Positions 14,355 to 22,431 are shown, counted from the stretch's first letter. The stretch is DNA of 32,099 nt from CALCTE01 sp045627885 (GCA_045627885.1 JAZQOM010000065.1:1-32099); one strand, 5' to 3'. Program-made: numbers and translations. The notes: generated by a model from the sequence alone, not told the origin.

Positions 14355-14858
14355 ATGGCTACAATTATTGATCCCGCAACTCTCGATCTCCAGGAATCGT
14401 TAGTACAGATTAACCGTGTATCCAAAACCGTCAAGGGCGGCCGTGTTGCAAGATACACCGCACTTATGGTAGTAGGTGACGGCAACGGCCATGTCGGATA
14501 CGGTCTCGGCAAAGCAGCCGAGGTTCCGGATGCGATTAGAAAGAGCATCGAGGATGCAAAGAAAAATATGATAACCGTATCCCTTAAGGATACAACAATA
14601 CCTCATGAGGTTCTCGGCGTATACGGAGCCGGAACGGTACTTCTCAAGCCTGCCGCAGCAGGTACCGGCGTCATCGCCGGCGGCGCAGTCCGTTCGGTTA
14701 TGGATATGGTAGGCATTAAGGACATTCGTACAAAGTGCCTCCGCTCCAACAATCCCGTAAATGTCGTAAAGGCAACATTTGAGGGACTTAAGCAGCTCAG
14801 AACAGTCGAGCAGGTCGCAGCTATGAGAGGCAAGACCCCTGCAGAAATCAAAGGTTAA
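14355..14858 (+). CDS. rpsE: 30S ribosomal protein S5
   Basis: A 167-residue decoding-fidelity protein (spectinomycin site). LQESLVQINRVSKTVKGGRV followed by ARYTALMVVGDGNGHVGYGL is the dsRBD-like N-terminal domain; the C-terminal part has AAAGTGVIAGGAVRSVMD. The loop residues around VKGGR look standard. AGGAGG precedes the ATG. Confidence 0.98.
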   Translation: MATIIDPATLDLQESLVQINRVSKTVKGGRVARYTALMVVGDGNGHVGYGLGKAAEVPDAIRKSIEDAKKNMITVSLKDTTIPHEVLGVYGAGTVLLKPAAAGTGVIAGGAVRSVMDMVGIKDIRTKCLRSNNPVNVVKATFEGLKQLRTVEQVAAMRGKTPAEIKG

Positions 14859-14873
14859 GGAGTGTACGAGGAA

Positions 14874-15053
14874 ATGAAACTTAAAATAACGCTTAAAAAG
14901 AGCCTTATCGCAAGACTTCCCGCACATATCGTTACTGCGAATTCGCTCGGATTGCACAAAGTCGGCGACAGCATCGTTCTGGAAGACAACCCCGGCGTAC
15001 AGGGTAAACTGAAGCAGATAGGTTACCTTCTTGCCGTAGCGGAAGTCAAATAA
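14874..15053 (+). CDS. rpmD: 50S ribosomal protein L30
   Basis: A 59-residue small protein: MKLKITLKKSLIARLPAHIV, then SLGLHKVGDSIVLEDNPGVQ. The ATG at 14874 is preferred to GTG 14862 because the GTG falls inside the AAGGAG ribosome binding site (14857-14862) and because 59 residues is the family length. Confidence 0.96.
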   Translation: MKLKITLKKSLIARLPAHIVTANSLGLHKVGDSIVLEDNPGVQGKLKQIGYLLAVAEVK

Positions 15054-15083
15054 CCCCAAAAATCTAATAAGGAGGTTCCCCAA

Positions 15084-15524
15084 ATGAAGCTTTCAGAATT
15101 ATCTCCGGCAGAAGGCTCTGTCACTCCCGCATGGCGCAAGGGCAGAGGCACAGGCTCCGGCAACGGAAAAACAGCCGGCAGAGGACATAAAGGTCAGAAG
15201 GCAAGAAGCGGCGGCGGAGTTCGTCCCGGCTTCGAAGGCGGTCAGATACCGCTTTACAGACGCCTTCCCAAGAGAGGTTTCAACAATAAGTTCGCGACGA
15301 ATTATGTCACCGTGAACCTTGCAACTCTCGAACAGTATGAAGACGGCGCAGTCGTTTCTCTCGAGACACTTCTCGAAGACGGAATTCTCAAGAATTCCTT
15401 CGATGGTCTCAAGGTACTCGGAAACGGCGAGATTACCAAAAAGCTTACGGTAAAAGCAAGCAAATTCACAGCATCCGCAAAAGCAAAGATTGAAGCTGCC
15501 GGCGGAAAGGCTGAGGTGATCTGA
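15084..15524 (+). CDS. rplO: 50S ribosomal protein L15
   Basis: A 146-residue late-assembly 50S protein. The Gly/Arg-rich N-terminal half includes GRGTGSGNGKTAGRGHKGQK, RSGGGVRPGFEGGQIPLYRR and LPKRGFNN, which define it. AAGGAGG lies upstream. The stop is 2 nt before the secY start, so the two are probably coupled. Confidence 0.97.
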   Translation: MKLSELSPAEGSVTPAWRKGRGTGSGNGKTAGRGHKGQKARSGGGVRPGFEGGQIPLYRRLPKRGFNNKFATNYVTVNLATLEQYEDGAVVSLETLLEDGILKNSFDGLKVLGNGEITKKLTVKASKFTASAKAKIEAAGGKAEVI

Positions 15525-15526
15525 GT

Positions 15527-16864
15527 ATGTTCCAGACGATTAAGAATGCGTTCAAGCTTAAGGATTTGAAGAGCAAGTTTCTTCTGACAATCCTGATTGT
15601 AGTGCTTTACAGAATAGGTGCGGCAATTCCGGTTCCCTTTGTAGACGCCGGTACGCTTTCATCTATGTTCGATGCCGGTAAGGAAGCAAGCAACACGATT
15701 TTCGGTTACCTGAATATCCTCTCCGGTAACGCGTTCTCTCAGGCAACGCTTTTTGCACTGTCCGTATCGCCTTACATTACCGCACAGATTGTCATTCAGC
15801 TTCTCACCATCGCCATTCCCGCACTGGAGAGACTCTCCAAGGAAGGCGAAGAAGGTCAGAAGAAGATAAATATGTACACGAGGATACTCACCATAATTCT
15901 CGCTATCGTAATGAGCTACGGCTACTACTCATATATGAGATGGGGCTTCAGCTCAATGCTCGGCGGCGGCAGTATCCTTGACGCAAACGGCCAGACCGTA
16001 TTCGGCGCAATCATCATCATAGCTTGCTACTGCGCCGGTGCATCTATCATTATGTGGCTTGCCGAAAAGATAAATGAAGAGGGTATCGGAAACGGTATAT
16101 CAATCATACTTTTCGTCAACATCGTATCAAGCTGGCCCGTATCGCTTTATGCAAACATCAAGAATATTATGAATTCGTTTGCAGAAAGACAGAACGGCGC
16201 GGCAATCGGACTTATCGTCGGCGTTGTCGGCGTTCTGGTTGTAGCGGTACTTGTCATCGCGTTCGTAGTATTCATTACGAACTCCGAAAGACGCTTGCAG
16301 GTACAGTACGCAAAGCGCGTTGTAGGACGCAAAATGTACGGCGGACAGAGCACATTCTTGCCCTTGAAGCTGAATATGTCAGGCGTTATGCCCATCATCT
16401 TCGCTTCGTCCATCGTATCACTTCCCGCAACGATTGCAAACTTCTTCCCCAACAGCAAGTTCTGGCAGGGATTCCAGAATGTATTCAACTTCACATCCCC
16501 CATATATATCATCGTTTACTTCGTTCTTATAATCCTCTTCTCTTACTTCTACGCTGCAATTTCCTTCAACCCTGTTGAAGTTGCAAACAACCTGAAGAAG
16601 AACGGCGGATTTATAACGGGTATTCGTCCGGGCAAGCCTACAAGCGACTTTATCGCAAAGGTACTCACCAAGATTACGCTTATCGGCGCACTGTTCTTGG
16701 GCGTAATCGCGGTATTCCCGCTCATCATCAACGCATTTACATCTATCGGCAGCGTCGCATTCGGCGGCTCTTCATTGCTGATTGTCGTCGGCGTTGTACT
16801 TGAGACGGTACAAGACCTTGAAGCGCAGATTACCATGCGCCACTACAAGGGCTTCCTCGGCTGA
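15527..16864 (+). CDS. secY: protein translocase subunit SecY
   Basis: A 445-residue channel-forming subunit of the Sec translocon in the cytoplasmic membrane. About ten hydrophobic segments are visible. Signature stretches include RIGAAIPVPFVD after helix 1, NILSGNAFSQATLFALSVSP (plug/helix 2 region), EGIGNGISIILFVNIVSSWP and the C-terminal AQITMRHYKGFLG. The GTP-independent ribosome contact loops around RRLQVQYAKRVVGRKMYGGQ are intact. It is in the conserved rplO-secY-adk order. Confidence 0.97.
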   Translation: MFQTIKNAFKLKDLKSKFLLTILIVVLYRIGAAIPVPFVDAGTLSSMFDAGKEASNTIFGYLNILSGNAFSQATLFALSVSPYITAQIVIQLLTIAIPALERLSKEGEEGQKKINMYTRILTIILAIVMSYGYYSYMRWGFSSMLGGGSILDANGQTVFGAIIIIACYCAGASIIMWLAEKINEEGIGNGISIILFVNIVSSWPVSLYANIKNIMNSFAERQNGAAIGLIVGVVGVLVVAVLVIAFVVFITNSERRLQVQYAKRVVGRKMYGGQSTFLPLKLNMSGVMPIIFASSIVSLPATIANFFPNSKFWQGFQNVFNFTSPIYIIVYFVLIILFSYFYAAISFNPVEVANNLKKNGGFITGIRPGKPTSDFIAKVLTKITLIGALFLGVIAVFPLIINAFTSIGSVAFGGSSLLIVVGVVLETVQDLEAQITMRHYKGFLG

Positions 16865-16877
16865 TGGAGATAAGAGT

Positions 16878-17513
16878 ATGAAGTTCGTTTTACTCGGAGC
16901 GCCCGGCGCCGGAAAAGGCACACAGGCAGCTTATATATCGGAACGATACGGCATACCTTCCATTTCAACGGGAGATATAATCAGAGGTGCCATCAAAGCC
17001 CGGACTCCGTTCGGGCTTGAGGCACTGGAATATACACAAAAGGGAGCACTCGTTCCCGACGAGCTTGTAATCAATCTTGTAAGGGAACGGCTTTCAAACG
17101 ACGACTGCAAAGACGGTTTTATTCTTGACGGATTTCCGAGAACGGTTCCGCAGGCAGACGCCCTCGAAAAAATGGGACACGGTGACATAATCGCCGTTGA
17201 CTTTGAAATAGAGGACGAGACCGTCGTAAACAGAATGTCGGGCAGACGCTCTTGCCCTTCGTGCGGAGCAACTTATCATATTGAGTCGAATCCGACAAAA
17301 GACGGAATTCACTGCGATAAGTGCGGCACGGAGCTCGTAATGCGCGCCGATGACGACCCCGCCGTCGTAAAGGAAAGGCTCGTTGTGTATCACAGTAAAA
17401 CCGAGCCCCTGATAAATTATTATAAGAATAAGGGAAAGCTCGCAGAGGTCAATTCACACGGAAGCGTAAGCGAAGTGACCGAAAGAACATTTGCCGCAAT
17501 AGAGGCAAAATAG
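16878..17513 (+). CDS. adk: adenylate kinase, zinc-LID type
   Basis: A 211-residue enzyme converting AMP and ATP to two ADP. P-loop GAPGAGKGTQ (residues 7-16), FILDGFPRT NMP-binding motif, and a LID domain with CPSCGATY ... CDKCG, the Cys4 zinc site typical of Gram-positives. The ATG at 16878 is used; a longer frame would extend back into secY. The stop is one base before map. The location inside the spc operon ties nucleotide balance to translation capacity. Confidence 0.97.
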   Translation: MKFVLLGAPGAGKGTQAAYISERYGIPSISTGDIIRGAIKARTPFGLEALEYTQKGALVPDELVINLVRERLSNDDCKDGFILDGFPRTVPQADALEKMGHGDIIAVDFEIEDETVVNRMSGRRSCPSCGATYHIESNPTKDGIHCDKCGTELVMRADDDPAVVKERLVVYHSKTEPLINYYKNKGKLAEVNSHGSVSEVTERTFAAIEAK

Positions 17514-17514
17514 A

Positions 17515-18261
17515 ATGATAAAGCTTAAGAATTCAAACGAACTCGCAACAATGCGTGAAGCGTGCAAGATTTCCGGAGAAGCACTTCTTATAGGCGGCGA
17601 AGCCGTAAAGGCGGGCGCCACCACCGCGTCGATAGACGCAAAAATAAGACACTTCATCGAAAAGCACGGAGCCCGTCCGACCTTCTTGGGATACGGCGGC
17701 TTTCCCGCAAGCGCCTGCATAAGCGTAAACGACCAGGTCATCCACGGTATTCCCTCCGGCAGAGAACTTGCCGAGGGCGATATCGTCAAGATTGATGTCG
17801 GCGCGTTTTATAAAGGCTTTACGGGCGACTGCGCCGCAACCTTCGCGGTAGGCGCGATAAGCCCCGAAGCGCAGGCATTGATAGACGCAACACGCGAGAG
17901 CTTTTTCGAGGCGATGAAGGTCGCACTCCCCGGAAACAGGGTGGGCGATATCGGAAACGCCGTAGAATCTTATGTCACATCAAAAGGCTATTCGGTCGTA
18001 AGAGATTATGTAGGACACGGAGTAGGCAGGGAGCTTCACGAAGACCCCGAAATACCGAACTTCGGTCGTCCCGGGCACGGAGTAAGACTTATGGAGGGCA
18101 TGACGATAGCGGTAGAGCCCATGGTCAATATGGGAACATACGCCGTTAAAGTCCTTCCCGATAAATGGACGGTACTCACTGCCGACGGAAAACTGTCGGC
18201 ACACTATGAGCATTCCGTCGCAATAAGCTCAAACGGGCCGATATTGCTTACAAAAGTATGA
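17515..18261 (+). CDS. map: methionine aminopeptidase, type I
   Basis: A 248-residue dinuclear metallo-enzyme removing N-terminal Met from nascent chains at the tunnel exit. The five metal ligands are visible in context: IDVGAFYKGFTGDCA (two Asp), GHGVGRELHEDP (His), IAVEPMVNMG (Glu) and HYEHSVAI (Glu). There is no SH3 or zinc-finger extension, so it is the short Ia form. Its stop overlaps the ATG of the KOW gene by 4 nt. Confidence 0.97.
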   Translation: MIKLKNSNELATMREACKISGEALLIGGEAVKAGATTASIDAKIRHFIEKHGARPTFLGYGGFPASACISVNDQVIHGIPSGRELAEGDIVKIDVGAFYKGFTGDCAATFAVGAISPEAQALIDATRESFFEAMKVALPGNRVGDIGNAVESYVTSKGYSVVRDYVGHGVGRELHEDPEIPNFGRPGHGVRLMEGMTIAVEPMVNMGTYAVKVLPDKWTVLTADGKLSAHYEHSVAISSNGPILLTKV

Positions 18262-18596
18262 AGGGAATTGAAATTCTGTCGAAAAAAGGCAAGACAAAAA
18301 CAGCATCGGTCGGAGACATAGTGTTGTCTTTGGCGGGCCGCGACCGCGGCAGACTGTATATGGTTATGGCGGTACTGAACGGCGGATATGTTCTTTTAAC
18401 TGACGCAAAGAGCCGCAGGCTCACAGAGCCGAAGCTGAAGAGCGTAAAGCATTTGAAGTATATCGCCGAAGCCGATGCCGCATTCGACAGCGAAGAAGAG
18501 CTTACCGAGATACTCGGCAAATACCGGAACGATTTTTCGGTGCTGAGACAAAGGTATTATAAGGCAAAAAGGGGTGATTATTCTGCCGAAGGATGA
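18258..18596 (+). CDS. KOW-domain RNA-binding protein (L14E/L27E-like)
   Basis: A 112-residue protein. Its N-terminal half is a KOW/SH3-like module with GDIVLSLAGRDRGRLYMVMA followed by GGYVLLTDAKSRRLTEPK, resembling eukaryotic/archaeal L14e-L27e-type RNA-binding proteins; the C-terminal half is helical and charged. The start overlaps the map stop (ATGA). Its end overlaps the beginning of infA. In many Clostridia a gene of this kind lies between map and infA, but its role (ribosome assembly or RNA binding) is unproven. Confidence 0.85.
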   Translation: MKGIEILSKKGKTKTASVGDIVLSLAGRDRGRLYMVMAVLNGGYVLLTDAKSRRLTEPKLKSVKHLKYIAEADAAFDSEEELTEILGKYRNDFSVLRQRYYKAKRGDYSAEG

Positions 18597-18801
18597 TGTA
18601 ATGGAATTCGAGGGCACGGTCGTAGAGGCACTGCCCAATGCACAGTTCAGAGTAAAGCTCCCTAACGGAGCTATAGTGCTTGCTCATATTTCGGGCAAGC
18701 TGCGTATGAATTATATTAGGATTCTCCCGGGAGACAAGGTCACGATAGAAGTTTCGGTGTACGATGTCACCAAGGGAAGAATCACATGGCGTGCAAAGTA
18801 A
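18583..18801 (+). CDS. infA: translation initiation factor IF-1, probable non-AUG start
   Basis: OB-fold factor that occupies the 30S A site during initiation. PKDDVMEFEGTVVEALPNAQ, AHISGKLRMNYIRILPGDKV and TKGRITWR cover the whole family. Start choice: the conserved PKDDV begins right after CTG 18583, which gives exactly 72 residues; an extended AAAGGGGTGAT site ends 5 nt before it. The only standard start covering this region, GTG 18574, lies inside that site. ATG 18601 would remove the conserved KDDV and leave 66 residues. The first 14 nt overlap the KOW gene. Confidence 0.93.
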   Translation: MPKDDVMEFEGTVVEALPNAQFRVKLPNGAIVLAHISGKLRMNYIRILPGDKVTIEVSVYDVTKGRITWRAK

Positions 18802-18828
18802 AGCACGAAAAGCGAAAGGAGCAAACAG

Positions 18829-18942
18829 ATGAAAGTAAGACCTTCAGTTAAACCTATTTGCGAAAAATGCAAGGTGATCAAGCGCAAGGGCGTTGTTATG
18901 GTCATCTGCAAGAATCCGAAGCATAAACAGAAGCAGGGCTGA
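18829..18942 (+). CDS. rpmJ: 50S ribosomal protein L36, zinc type
   Basis: A 37-residue protein: MKVRPSVKPICEKCKVIKRK, then GVVMVICKNPKHKQKQG. Zinc ligands are the CEKC pair, the later Cys and the His of NPKHKQ (C+ form). AAAGGAG precedes the ATG. The product is among the shortest of all proteins, and the infA-rpmJ-rpsM order is typical. Confidence 0.97.
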   Translation: MKVRPSVKPICEKCKVIKRKGVVMVICKNPKHKQKQG

Positions 18943-18963
18943 TAGAAAAGGAGGTGCAACAAA

Positions 18964-19332
18964 ATGGCAAGAATAGCAGGTGTAGATATTCCGAACGAAA
19001 AAAGAGTTGAAATAGCACTCACATACATTTTCGGAATAGGCAGAACTACTTCCAACAAAATTCTCGAAAAGACCGGTATCAATCCCGACAAAAGAGCGAA
19101 AGAGCTCACAGATGCCGAGATAGCAAAGCTTCGTGAAGTCATCGAGCACGAGCACATCGTAGAAGGTGACCTCAGAAGAGATATCGATATGAACATTAAG
19201 CGTCTTGTTGAGATTGGTTGCTACAGAGGCATCCGACACAGAAAAGGACTTCCCGTAAGAGGTCAGAGAAGCAAGACAAACGCAAGAACACGCAAGGGCA
19301 AGGTTAAGACCGTTGCCAACAAGAAGAAATAA
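18964..19332 (+). CDS. rpsM: 30S ribosomal protein S13
   Basis: A 122-residue head protein contacting P-site tRNA and S19. MARIAGVDIPNEKRVEIALT, the GIGRTTSNKIL helix-two-turns-helix, and the basic tail RGQRSKTNARTRKG are diagnostic. GGAGGTG precedes the ATG. It is first of the alpha-operon section (rpsM, rpsK, rpsD, rpoA, rplQ). Confidence 0.98.
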   Translation: MARIAGVDIPNEKRVEIALTYIFGIGRTTSNKILEKTGINPDKRAKELTDAEIAKLREVIEHEHIVEGDLRRDIDMNIKRLVEIGCYRGIRHRKGLPVRGQRSKTNARTRKGKVKTVANKKK

Positions 19333-19343
19333 GGAGTGAGAGT

Positions 19344-19739
19344 ATGGCACAGGCAGCAAAGAAAGTCGTAAGAAAGCGCCGTGAGCGCAAGAACATCGAA
19401 AAAGGAACTGCACATATCAATTCTACCTTCAACAACTCCATCATCACTCTTACCGATGTAAACGGAAACACGATTTCGTGGGCATCGGCAGGTGAGCTCG
19501 GATTTAAGGGTTCAAGAAAATCCACACCTTTCGCAGCACAGATGGCAGCAGAAACAGCAGCAAAGGCTGCTATGGAACACGGCCTCAAGAGTGTTGATGT
19601 ATTTGTTAAAGGCCCCGGCCAGGGCAGAGAGTCGGCAATAAGAGCTCTCCAGGCTGCAGGTCTTGAGATAACGAGCATCAGAGATGTAACTCCGATTCCT
19701 CACAACGGTTGCAGACCGCCGAAGAGAAGAAGAGTTTAA
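19344..19739 (+). CDS. rpsK: 30S ribosomal protein S11
   Basis: A 131-residue platform protein near the mRNA exit. AHINSTFNNSIITLTDVNGN, KGPGQGRESAIRALQAAGL and the C-terminal THIPHNGC-like end, here TPIPHNGCRPPKRRRV, are family hallmarks; the NG pair is the usual isoaspartate site. AAGGAGTG lies upstream. Confidence 0.98.
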   Translation: MAQAAKKVVRKRRERKNIEKGTAHINSTFNNSIITLTDVNGNTISWASAGELGFKGSRKSTPFAAQMAAETAAKAAMEHGLKSVDVFVKGPGQGRESAIRALQAAGLEITSIRDVTPIPHNGCRPPKRRRV

Positions 19740-19760
19740 GGATTAAGGAGGAACAGACAA

Positions 19761-20387
19761 ATGGCAAGATATACAGGACCCGCTTGCAGACTTTGCCGCA
19801 GAGAAGGCGTAAAGCTTTTCCTCAAGGGCGATCGCTGCTATTCGGATAAATGCGCATTCGCACGCCGTGCAAAGGCTCCCGGCCCGCACGACAACAGCCG
19901 TAAAAAGGTTGGAGAATACGGTATGCAGCTTCGCGAGAAGCAGAAGGCAAAGAGATACTACGGAGTACCCGAGAAGCAGTTCGCAAACTACTTTAAGCTT
20001 GCGGAAAAGAAGGAAGGCCAGACAGGCGAGAACCTTCTCATCCTTCTCGAGCGTCGTTTGGACAATGTAGTATACAGAATGGGACTTGCAGAGAGCAGAA
20101 AAGAAGCTCGTCAGCTCGTACGCCACGGCCACTTCACGCTCAACGGACATCGTGCGGATATCCCCTCGATGCTCGTAAACGCAGGTGATGTAGTAGCTCT
20201 CAAGGATAAGAGCAAGGCATCCGAGAAGATTAAGGCAATCTTGACAAACATTGACAACAAGCTCTTCCCCCAGTGGCTTGATGTTGATAAAGAAAACCTT
20301 ACCGCAAAGGTCAATGCACTTCCCAAGAGAAGCGATGTTGACTTTGAGTTCACGGAATCTTTGATAGTCGAGTTGTATTCGAAATAA
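19761..20387 (+). CDS. rpsD: 30S ribosomal protein S4, zinc form
   Basis: A 208-residue 30S assembly initiator; in E. coli it represses the alpha operon. The N-terminus carries Cys9, Cys12, Cys26 and Cys31, the zinc-binding C+ version. The S4 RNA-binding domain is seen as ERRLDNVVYRMGLAESRKEA followed by RQLVRHGHFTLNG. AAGGAGG lies upstream. The 68-nt gap to rpoA holds an rpoA ribosome binding site but no convincing promoter. Confidence 0.97.
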   Translation: MARYTGPACRLCRREGVKLFLKGDRCYSDKCAFARRAKAPGPHDNSRKKVGEYGMQLREKQKAKRYYGVPEKQFANYFKLAEKKEGQTGENLLILLERRLDNVVYRMGLAESRKEARQLVRHGHFTLNGHRADIPSMLVNAGDVVALKDKSKASEKIKAILTNIDNKLFPQWLDVDKENLTAKVNALPKRSDVDFEFTESLIVELYSK

Positions 20388-20455
20388 TAGTCAGCTTTAT
20401 AAGGCGACAATATATTATTTTGAAATACTGACATTTTTGAAGGAGGGTATAACAG

Positions 20456-21409
20456 ATGATAGAAATAGAGAAGCCCAATATAACAAGTGTCGAAGCCAAC
20501 GCAGACGGTTCATACGGCAAATTTATCGTAGAGCCTCTTGAGAGGGGCAACGGCATTACGCTGGGCAATTCGCTTCGCAGAATTCTGCTGTCATCCTTAT
20601 CGGGTGTAGCCGTAACATCAATTCGTATTGATGGTGTATCCCACGAAATATCCACAATACCCGGCGTCAAAGAAGATGTAACTGAAATCGTGCTCAATGT
20701 GAAGGGCATAATCGCAAATCTTCACATAGAAGAACCGAAAGTAGTCGTTATAGAAGCAAGCGGCGACAGAGAAATCACCGCGGGCGATATAAAGACCGAT
20801 GCCGAAATCGAGATAATCAATCCCGAGCACCACATCGCAACGCTTTCCGGCTCCGAGCATTTCTATATGGAACTCACATTTGATCACGGCCGCGGATATG
20901 TTCCGGCTGAAAAGAATAAGAACAACGCTGCTTCCAATGTTTTGGGCGTTATCTATACCGATTCTATCTTTACTCCCGTGTATAAAGCAAATTACACGGT
21001 CGAGAACACGAGAGTCGGCAACATAACAGACTACGACAAGCTTACATTTGAAGTGCAGACCAACGGTATCATCACCGCCAGCGAAGCAGTTTCGATGGGC
21101 GCAAAGATACTTACAAAGCACCTCAACCTGTTTGTCGAGCTTTCCGATGAAGCCCGCAAGGCAGAGATAATGGTAGAGCGCAAGGAAACCGTAAAGGAAA
21201 AGATTCTTGAAACTACCATTGAAGAACTTGACTTGTCAGTCAGGTCGTTCAACTGCCTCAAGCGTGCCGGAATCAGCACAGTGGAAGACCTTATTAACAG
21301 GACCGAGGAAGATATGATAAGAGTTCGTAACCTCGGCAAGAAATCACTTGAAGAAGTAATCCAGAAGCTCAATAATCTGGGTGTTTCGTTCAAGAAAAAC
21401 GACGACTAA
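20456..21409 (+). CDS. rpoA: DNA-directed RNA polymerase subunit alpha
   Basis: A 317-residue assembly scaffold of RNA polymerase. The N-terminal dimerisation domain shows KFIVEPLERGNGITLGNSLR and RILLSSLSG. After a linker near residues 235-248 comes the C-terminal DNA- and activator-binding domain, with LDLSVRSFNCLKRAGISTVE and DLINRTEEDMIRVRNLGKKS. GGAGGG precedes the ATG. The length is normal. Confidence 0.98.
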   Translation: MIEIEKPNITSVEANADGSYGKFIVEPLERGNGITLGNSLRRILLSSLSGVAVTSIRIDGVSHEISTIPGVKEDVTEIVLNVKGIIANLHIEEPKVVVIEASGDREITAGDIKTDAEIEIINPEHHIATLSGSEHFYMELTFDHGRGYVPAEKNKNNAASNVLGVIYTDSIFTPVYKANYTVENTRVGNITDYDKLTFEVQTNGIITASEAVSMGAKILTKHLNLFVELSDEARKAEIMVERKETVKEKILETTIEELDLSVRSFNCLKRAGISTVEDLINRTEEDMIRVRNLGKKSLEEVIQKLNNLGVSFKKNDD

Positions 21410-21447
21410 TAAATCTGCACTATAACCCAATATAGGAGGTAATAAGC

Positions 21448-21867
21448 ATGTCCGGCAACAGAAAGCTCGGCAGACCTACTGAACACAGAATGGCTATGCT
21501 GAGAGCACTTGTAACCTATCTGCTTGATAAAGGCTCGATAGAAACCACGCTTTACCGTGCCAAGGAGGTAAAGTCTCTTACAGATAAAATGATTACTCTT
21601 GGCAAAGAGAATACACTTGCCGCAAAGAGACGCGCTATGGCATTCATCACGAACGAGACCGTATCGAAGAAGCTCTTTGACGAAATAGCTCCCAAGTATG
21701 CTGACCGTAACGGCGGTTATACAACAATAGTCAAGCTCGGTCCCCGTCGCGGCGACGGCGCCGAGATGGCTCTTATAGAGCTCGTAGGCAACAGAGAAGT
21801 AAGACTTGCCGCTAAGGAAAAGTCAAAGAAAGCCGCAGCCAAGAAGGCTGAGGAGAAGGCTGAGTAA
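21448..21867 (+). CDS. rplQ: 50S ribosomal protein L17 with Lys/Ala-rich tail
   Basis: A 139-residue protein near the tunnel exit. RKLGRPTEHRMAMLRALVTY, RAKEVKSLTDKMITLGKE and RRGDGAEMALIELVG are diagnostic. The last 17 residues (KEKSKKAAAKKAEEKAE) form a low-complexity Lys/Ala/Glu tail beyond the conserved core of about 120. It resembles the tail of the trigger factor in this window. Last gene of the supercluster, followed by a perfect hairpin. Confidence 0.97.
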   Translation: MSGNRKLGRPTEHRMAMLRALVTYLLDKGSIETTLYRAKEVKSLTDKMITLGKENTLAAKRRAMAFITNETVSKKLFDEIAPKYADRNGGYTTIVKLGPRRGDGAEMALIELVGNREVRLAAKEKSKKAAAKKAEEKAE

Positions 21868-21878
21868 TTTTACAAAAA

Positions 21879-21896
21879 GGGGCGGAATTCCGCCCC
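21879..21896 (+). terminator. perfect GC-rich hairpin after rplQ
   Basis: GGGGCGG (21879-21885), loop AATT, CCGCCCC (21890-21896), 11 nt after the rplQ stop. No T tract follows (CGACAGCG), so it is not a textbook intrinsic terminator, but position and stability fit the end of the ribosomal transcript. Confidence 0.6.
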
Positions 21897-21928
21897 CGAC
21901 AGCGCTCTGCTTATTTTGAAAAAAATAC

Positions 21929-21957
21929 TTGCATTGGCTGATTTTTTGTGATACAAT
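21929..21957 (+). promoter_or_regulatory. promoter of the rplS operon
   Basis: TTGCAT (21929-21934), 17-nt spacer, TACAAT (21952-21957). Transcription would start near 21964, about 108 nt before rplS. Confidence 0.75.
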
Positions 21958-21963
21958 TACTTA

Positions 21964-22060
21964 GGTTTCAGCGCTTGTGCGCAAAAAACGAAAAAATTAT
22001 ATGGAAGCGGTCCTCTGCGATGCTCTGCATGAACGCTTTTCGACCTTTATAAAAGAAAGG
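21964..22060 (+). promoter_or_regulatory. structured rplS leader (L19-leader candidate)
   Basis: Hairpins GCGC-TTGT-GCGC (21971-21982) and AAGCG (22005-22009) with CGCTT (22034-22038), the latter enclosing ATGC-TCT-GCAT (22020-22030). It ends just before AAAGGAGGAG of rplS. Firmicutes are known to carry an L19 leader element upstream of rplS; equivalence is inferred from position and fold, not from a covariance match. Confidence 0.5.
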
Positions 22061-22071
22061 AGGAGCCGAAA

Positions 22072-22422
22072 ATGGATCTCATTCAGGCTTTCACAAACGA
22101 GCAGTTAAAGACAGAGTTACCCGATGTAGTTATCGGTAACAATGTCAGAGTGCATTGCAAAATCAAAGAGGGACAGAGAGAAAGAATTCAGATATTCGAA
22201 GGAACCGTCATCGCAAGACAGGGCGGCGGCATCTCTGAAACCTTTACGGTAAGAAGAATAGCTTACGGCGTGGGCGTAGAGAAGACTTTCCCGATTCACT
22301 CACCCAATGTCGTAAAGGTTGAAACGATTAGAACCGGTAAGGTTCGCCGTGCGAAGCTCTACTATCTGCGCGAGAGAACAGGCAAGAGCGCAAGAGTCAA
22401 GGAGCTCATCAACAAAGACTGA
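22072..22422 (+). CDS. rplS: 50S ribosomal protein L19
   Basis: A 116-residue protein at the subunit interface. Family segments: PDVVIGNNVRVHCKIKEGQR, RIQIFEGTVIARQGGG, TFTVRRIAYGVGVEKTFPIH and the C-terminal GKVRRAKLYYLRERTGKSAR. It has its own promoter and leader and a terminator immediately downstream. It heads the classic rplS-lepB-rbgA-rnhB block. Confidence 0.98.
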   Translation: MDLIQAFTNEQLKTELPDVVIGNNVRVHCKIKEGQRERIQIFEGTVIARQGGGISETFTVRRIAYGVGVEKTFPIHSPNVVKVETIRTGKVRRAKLYYLRERTGKSARVKELINKD

Positions 22423-22431
22423 TTGCTGTAA

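Noticed and set aside
16782..16877. Longer adk frame extending back into secY
   Set aside because: The first 32 codons overlap secY coding sequence; the ATG at 16878 begins with the standard MKFVLLGAPGAGKG.
20388..20455. Separate promoter for rpoA-rplQ in the rpsD-rpoA gap
   Set aside because: AT-rich bases are present but no -35/-10 pair with acceptable spacing.
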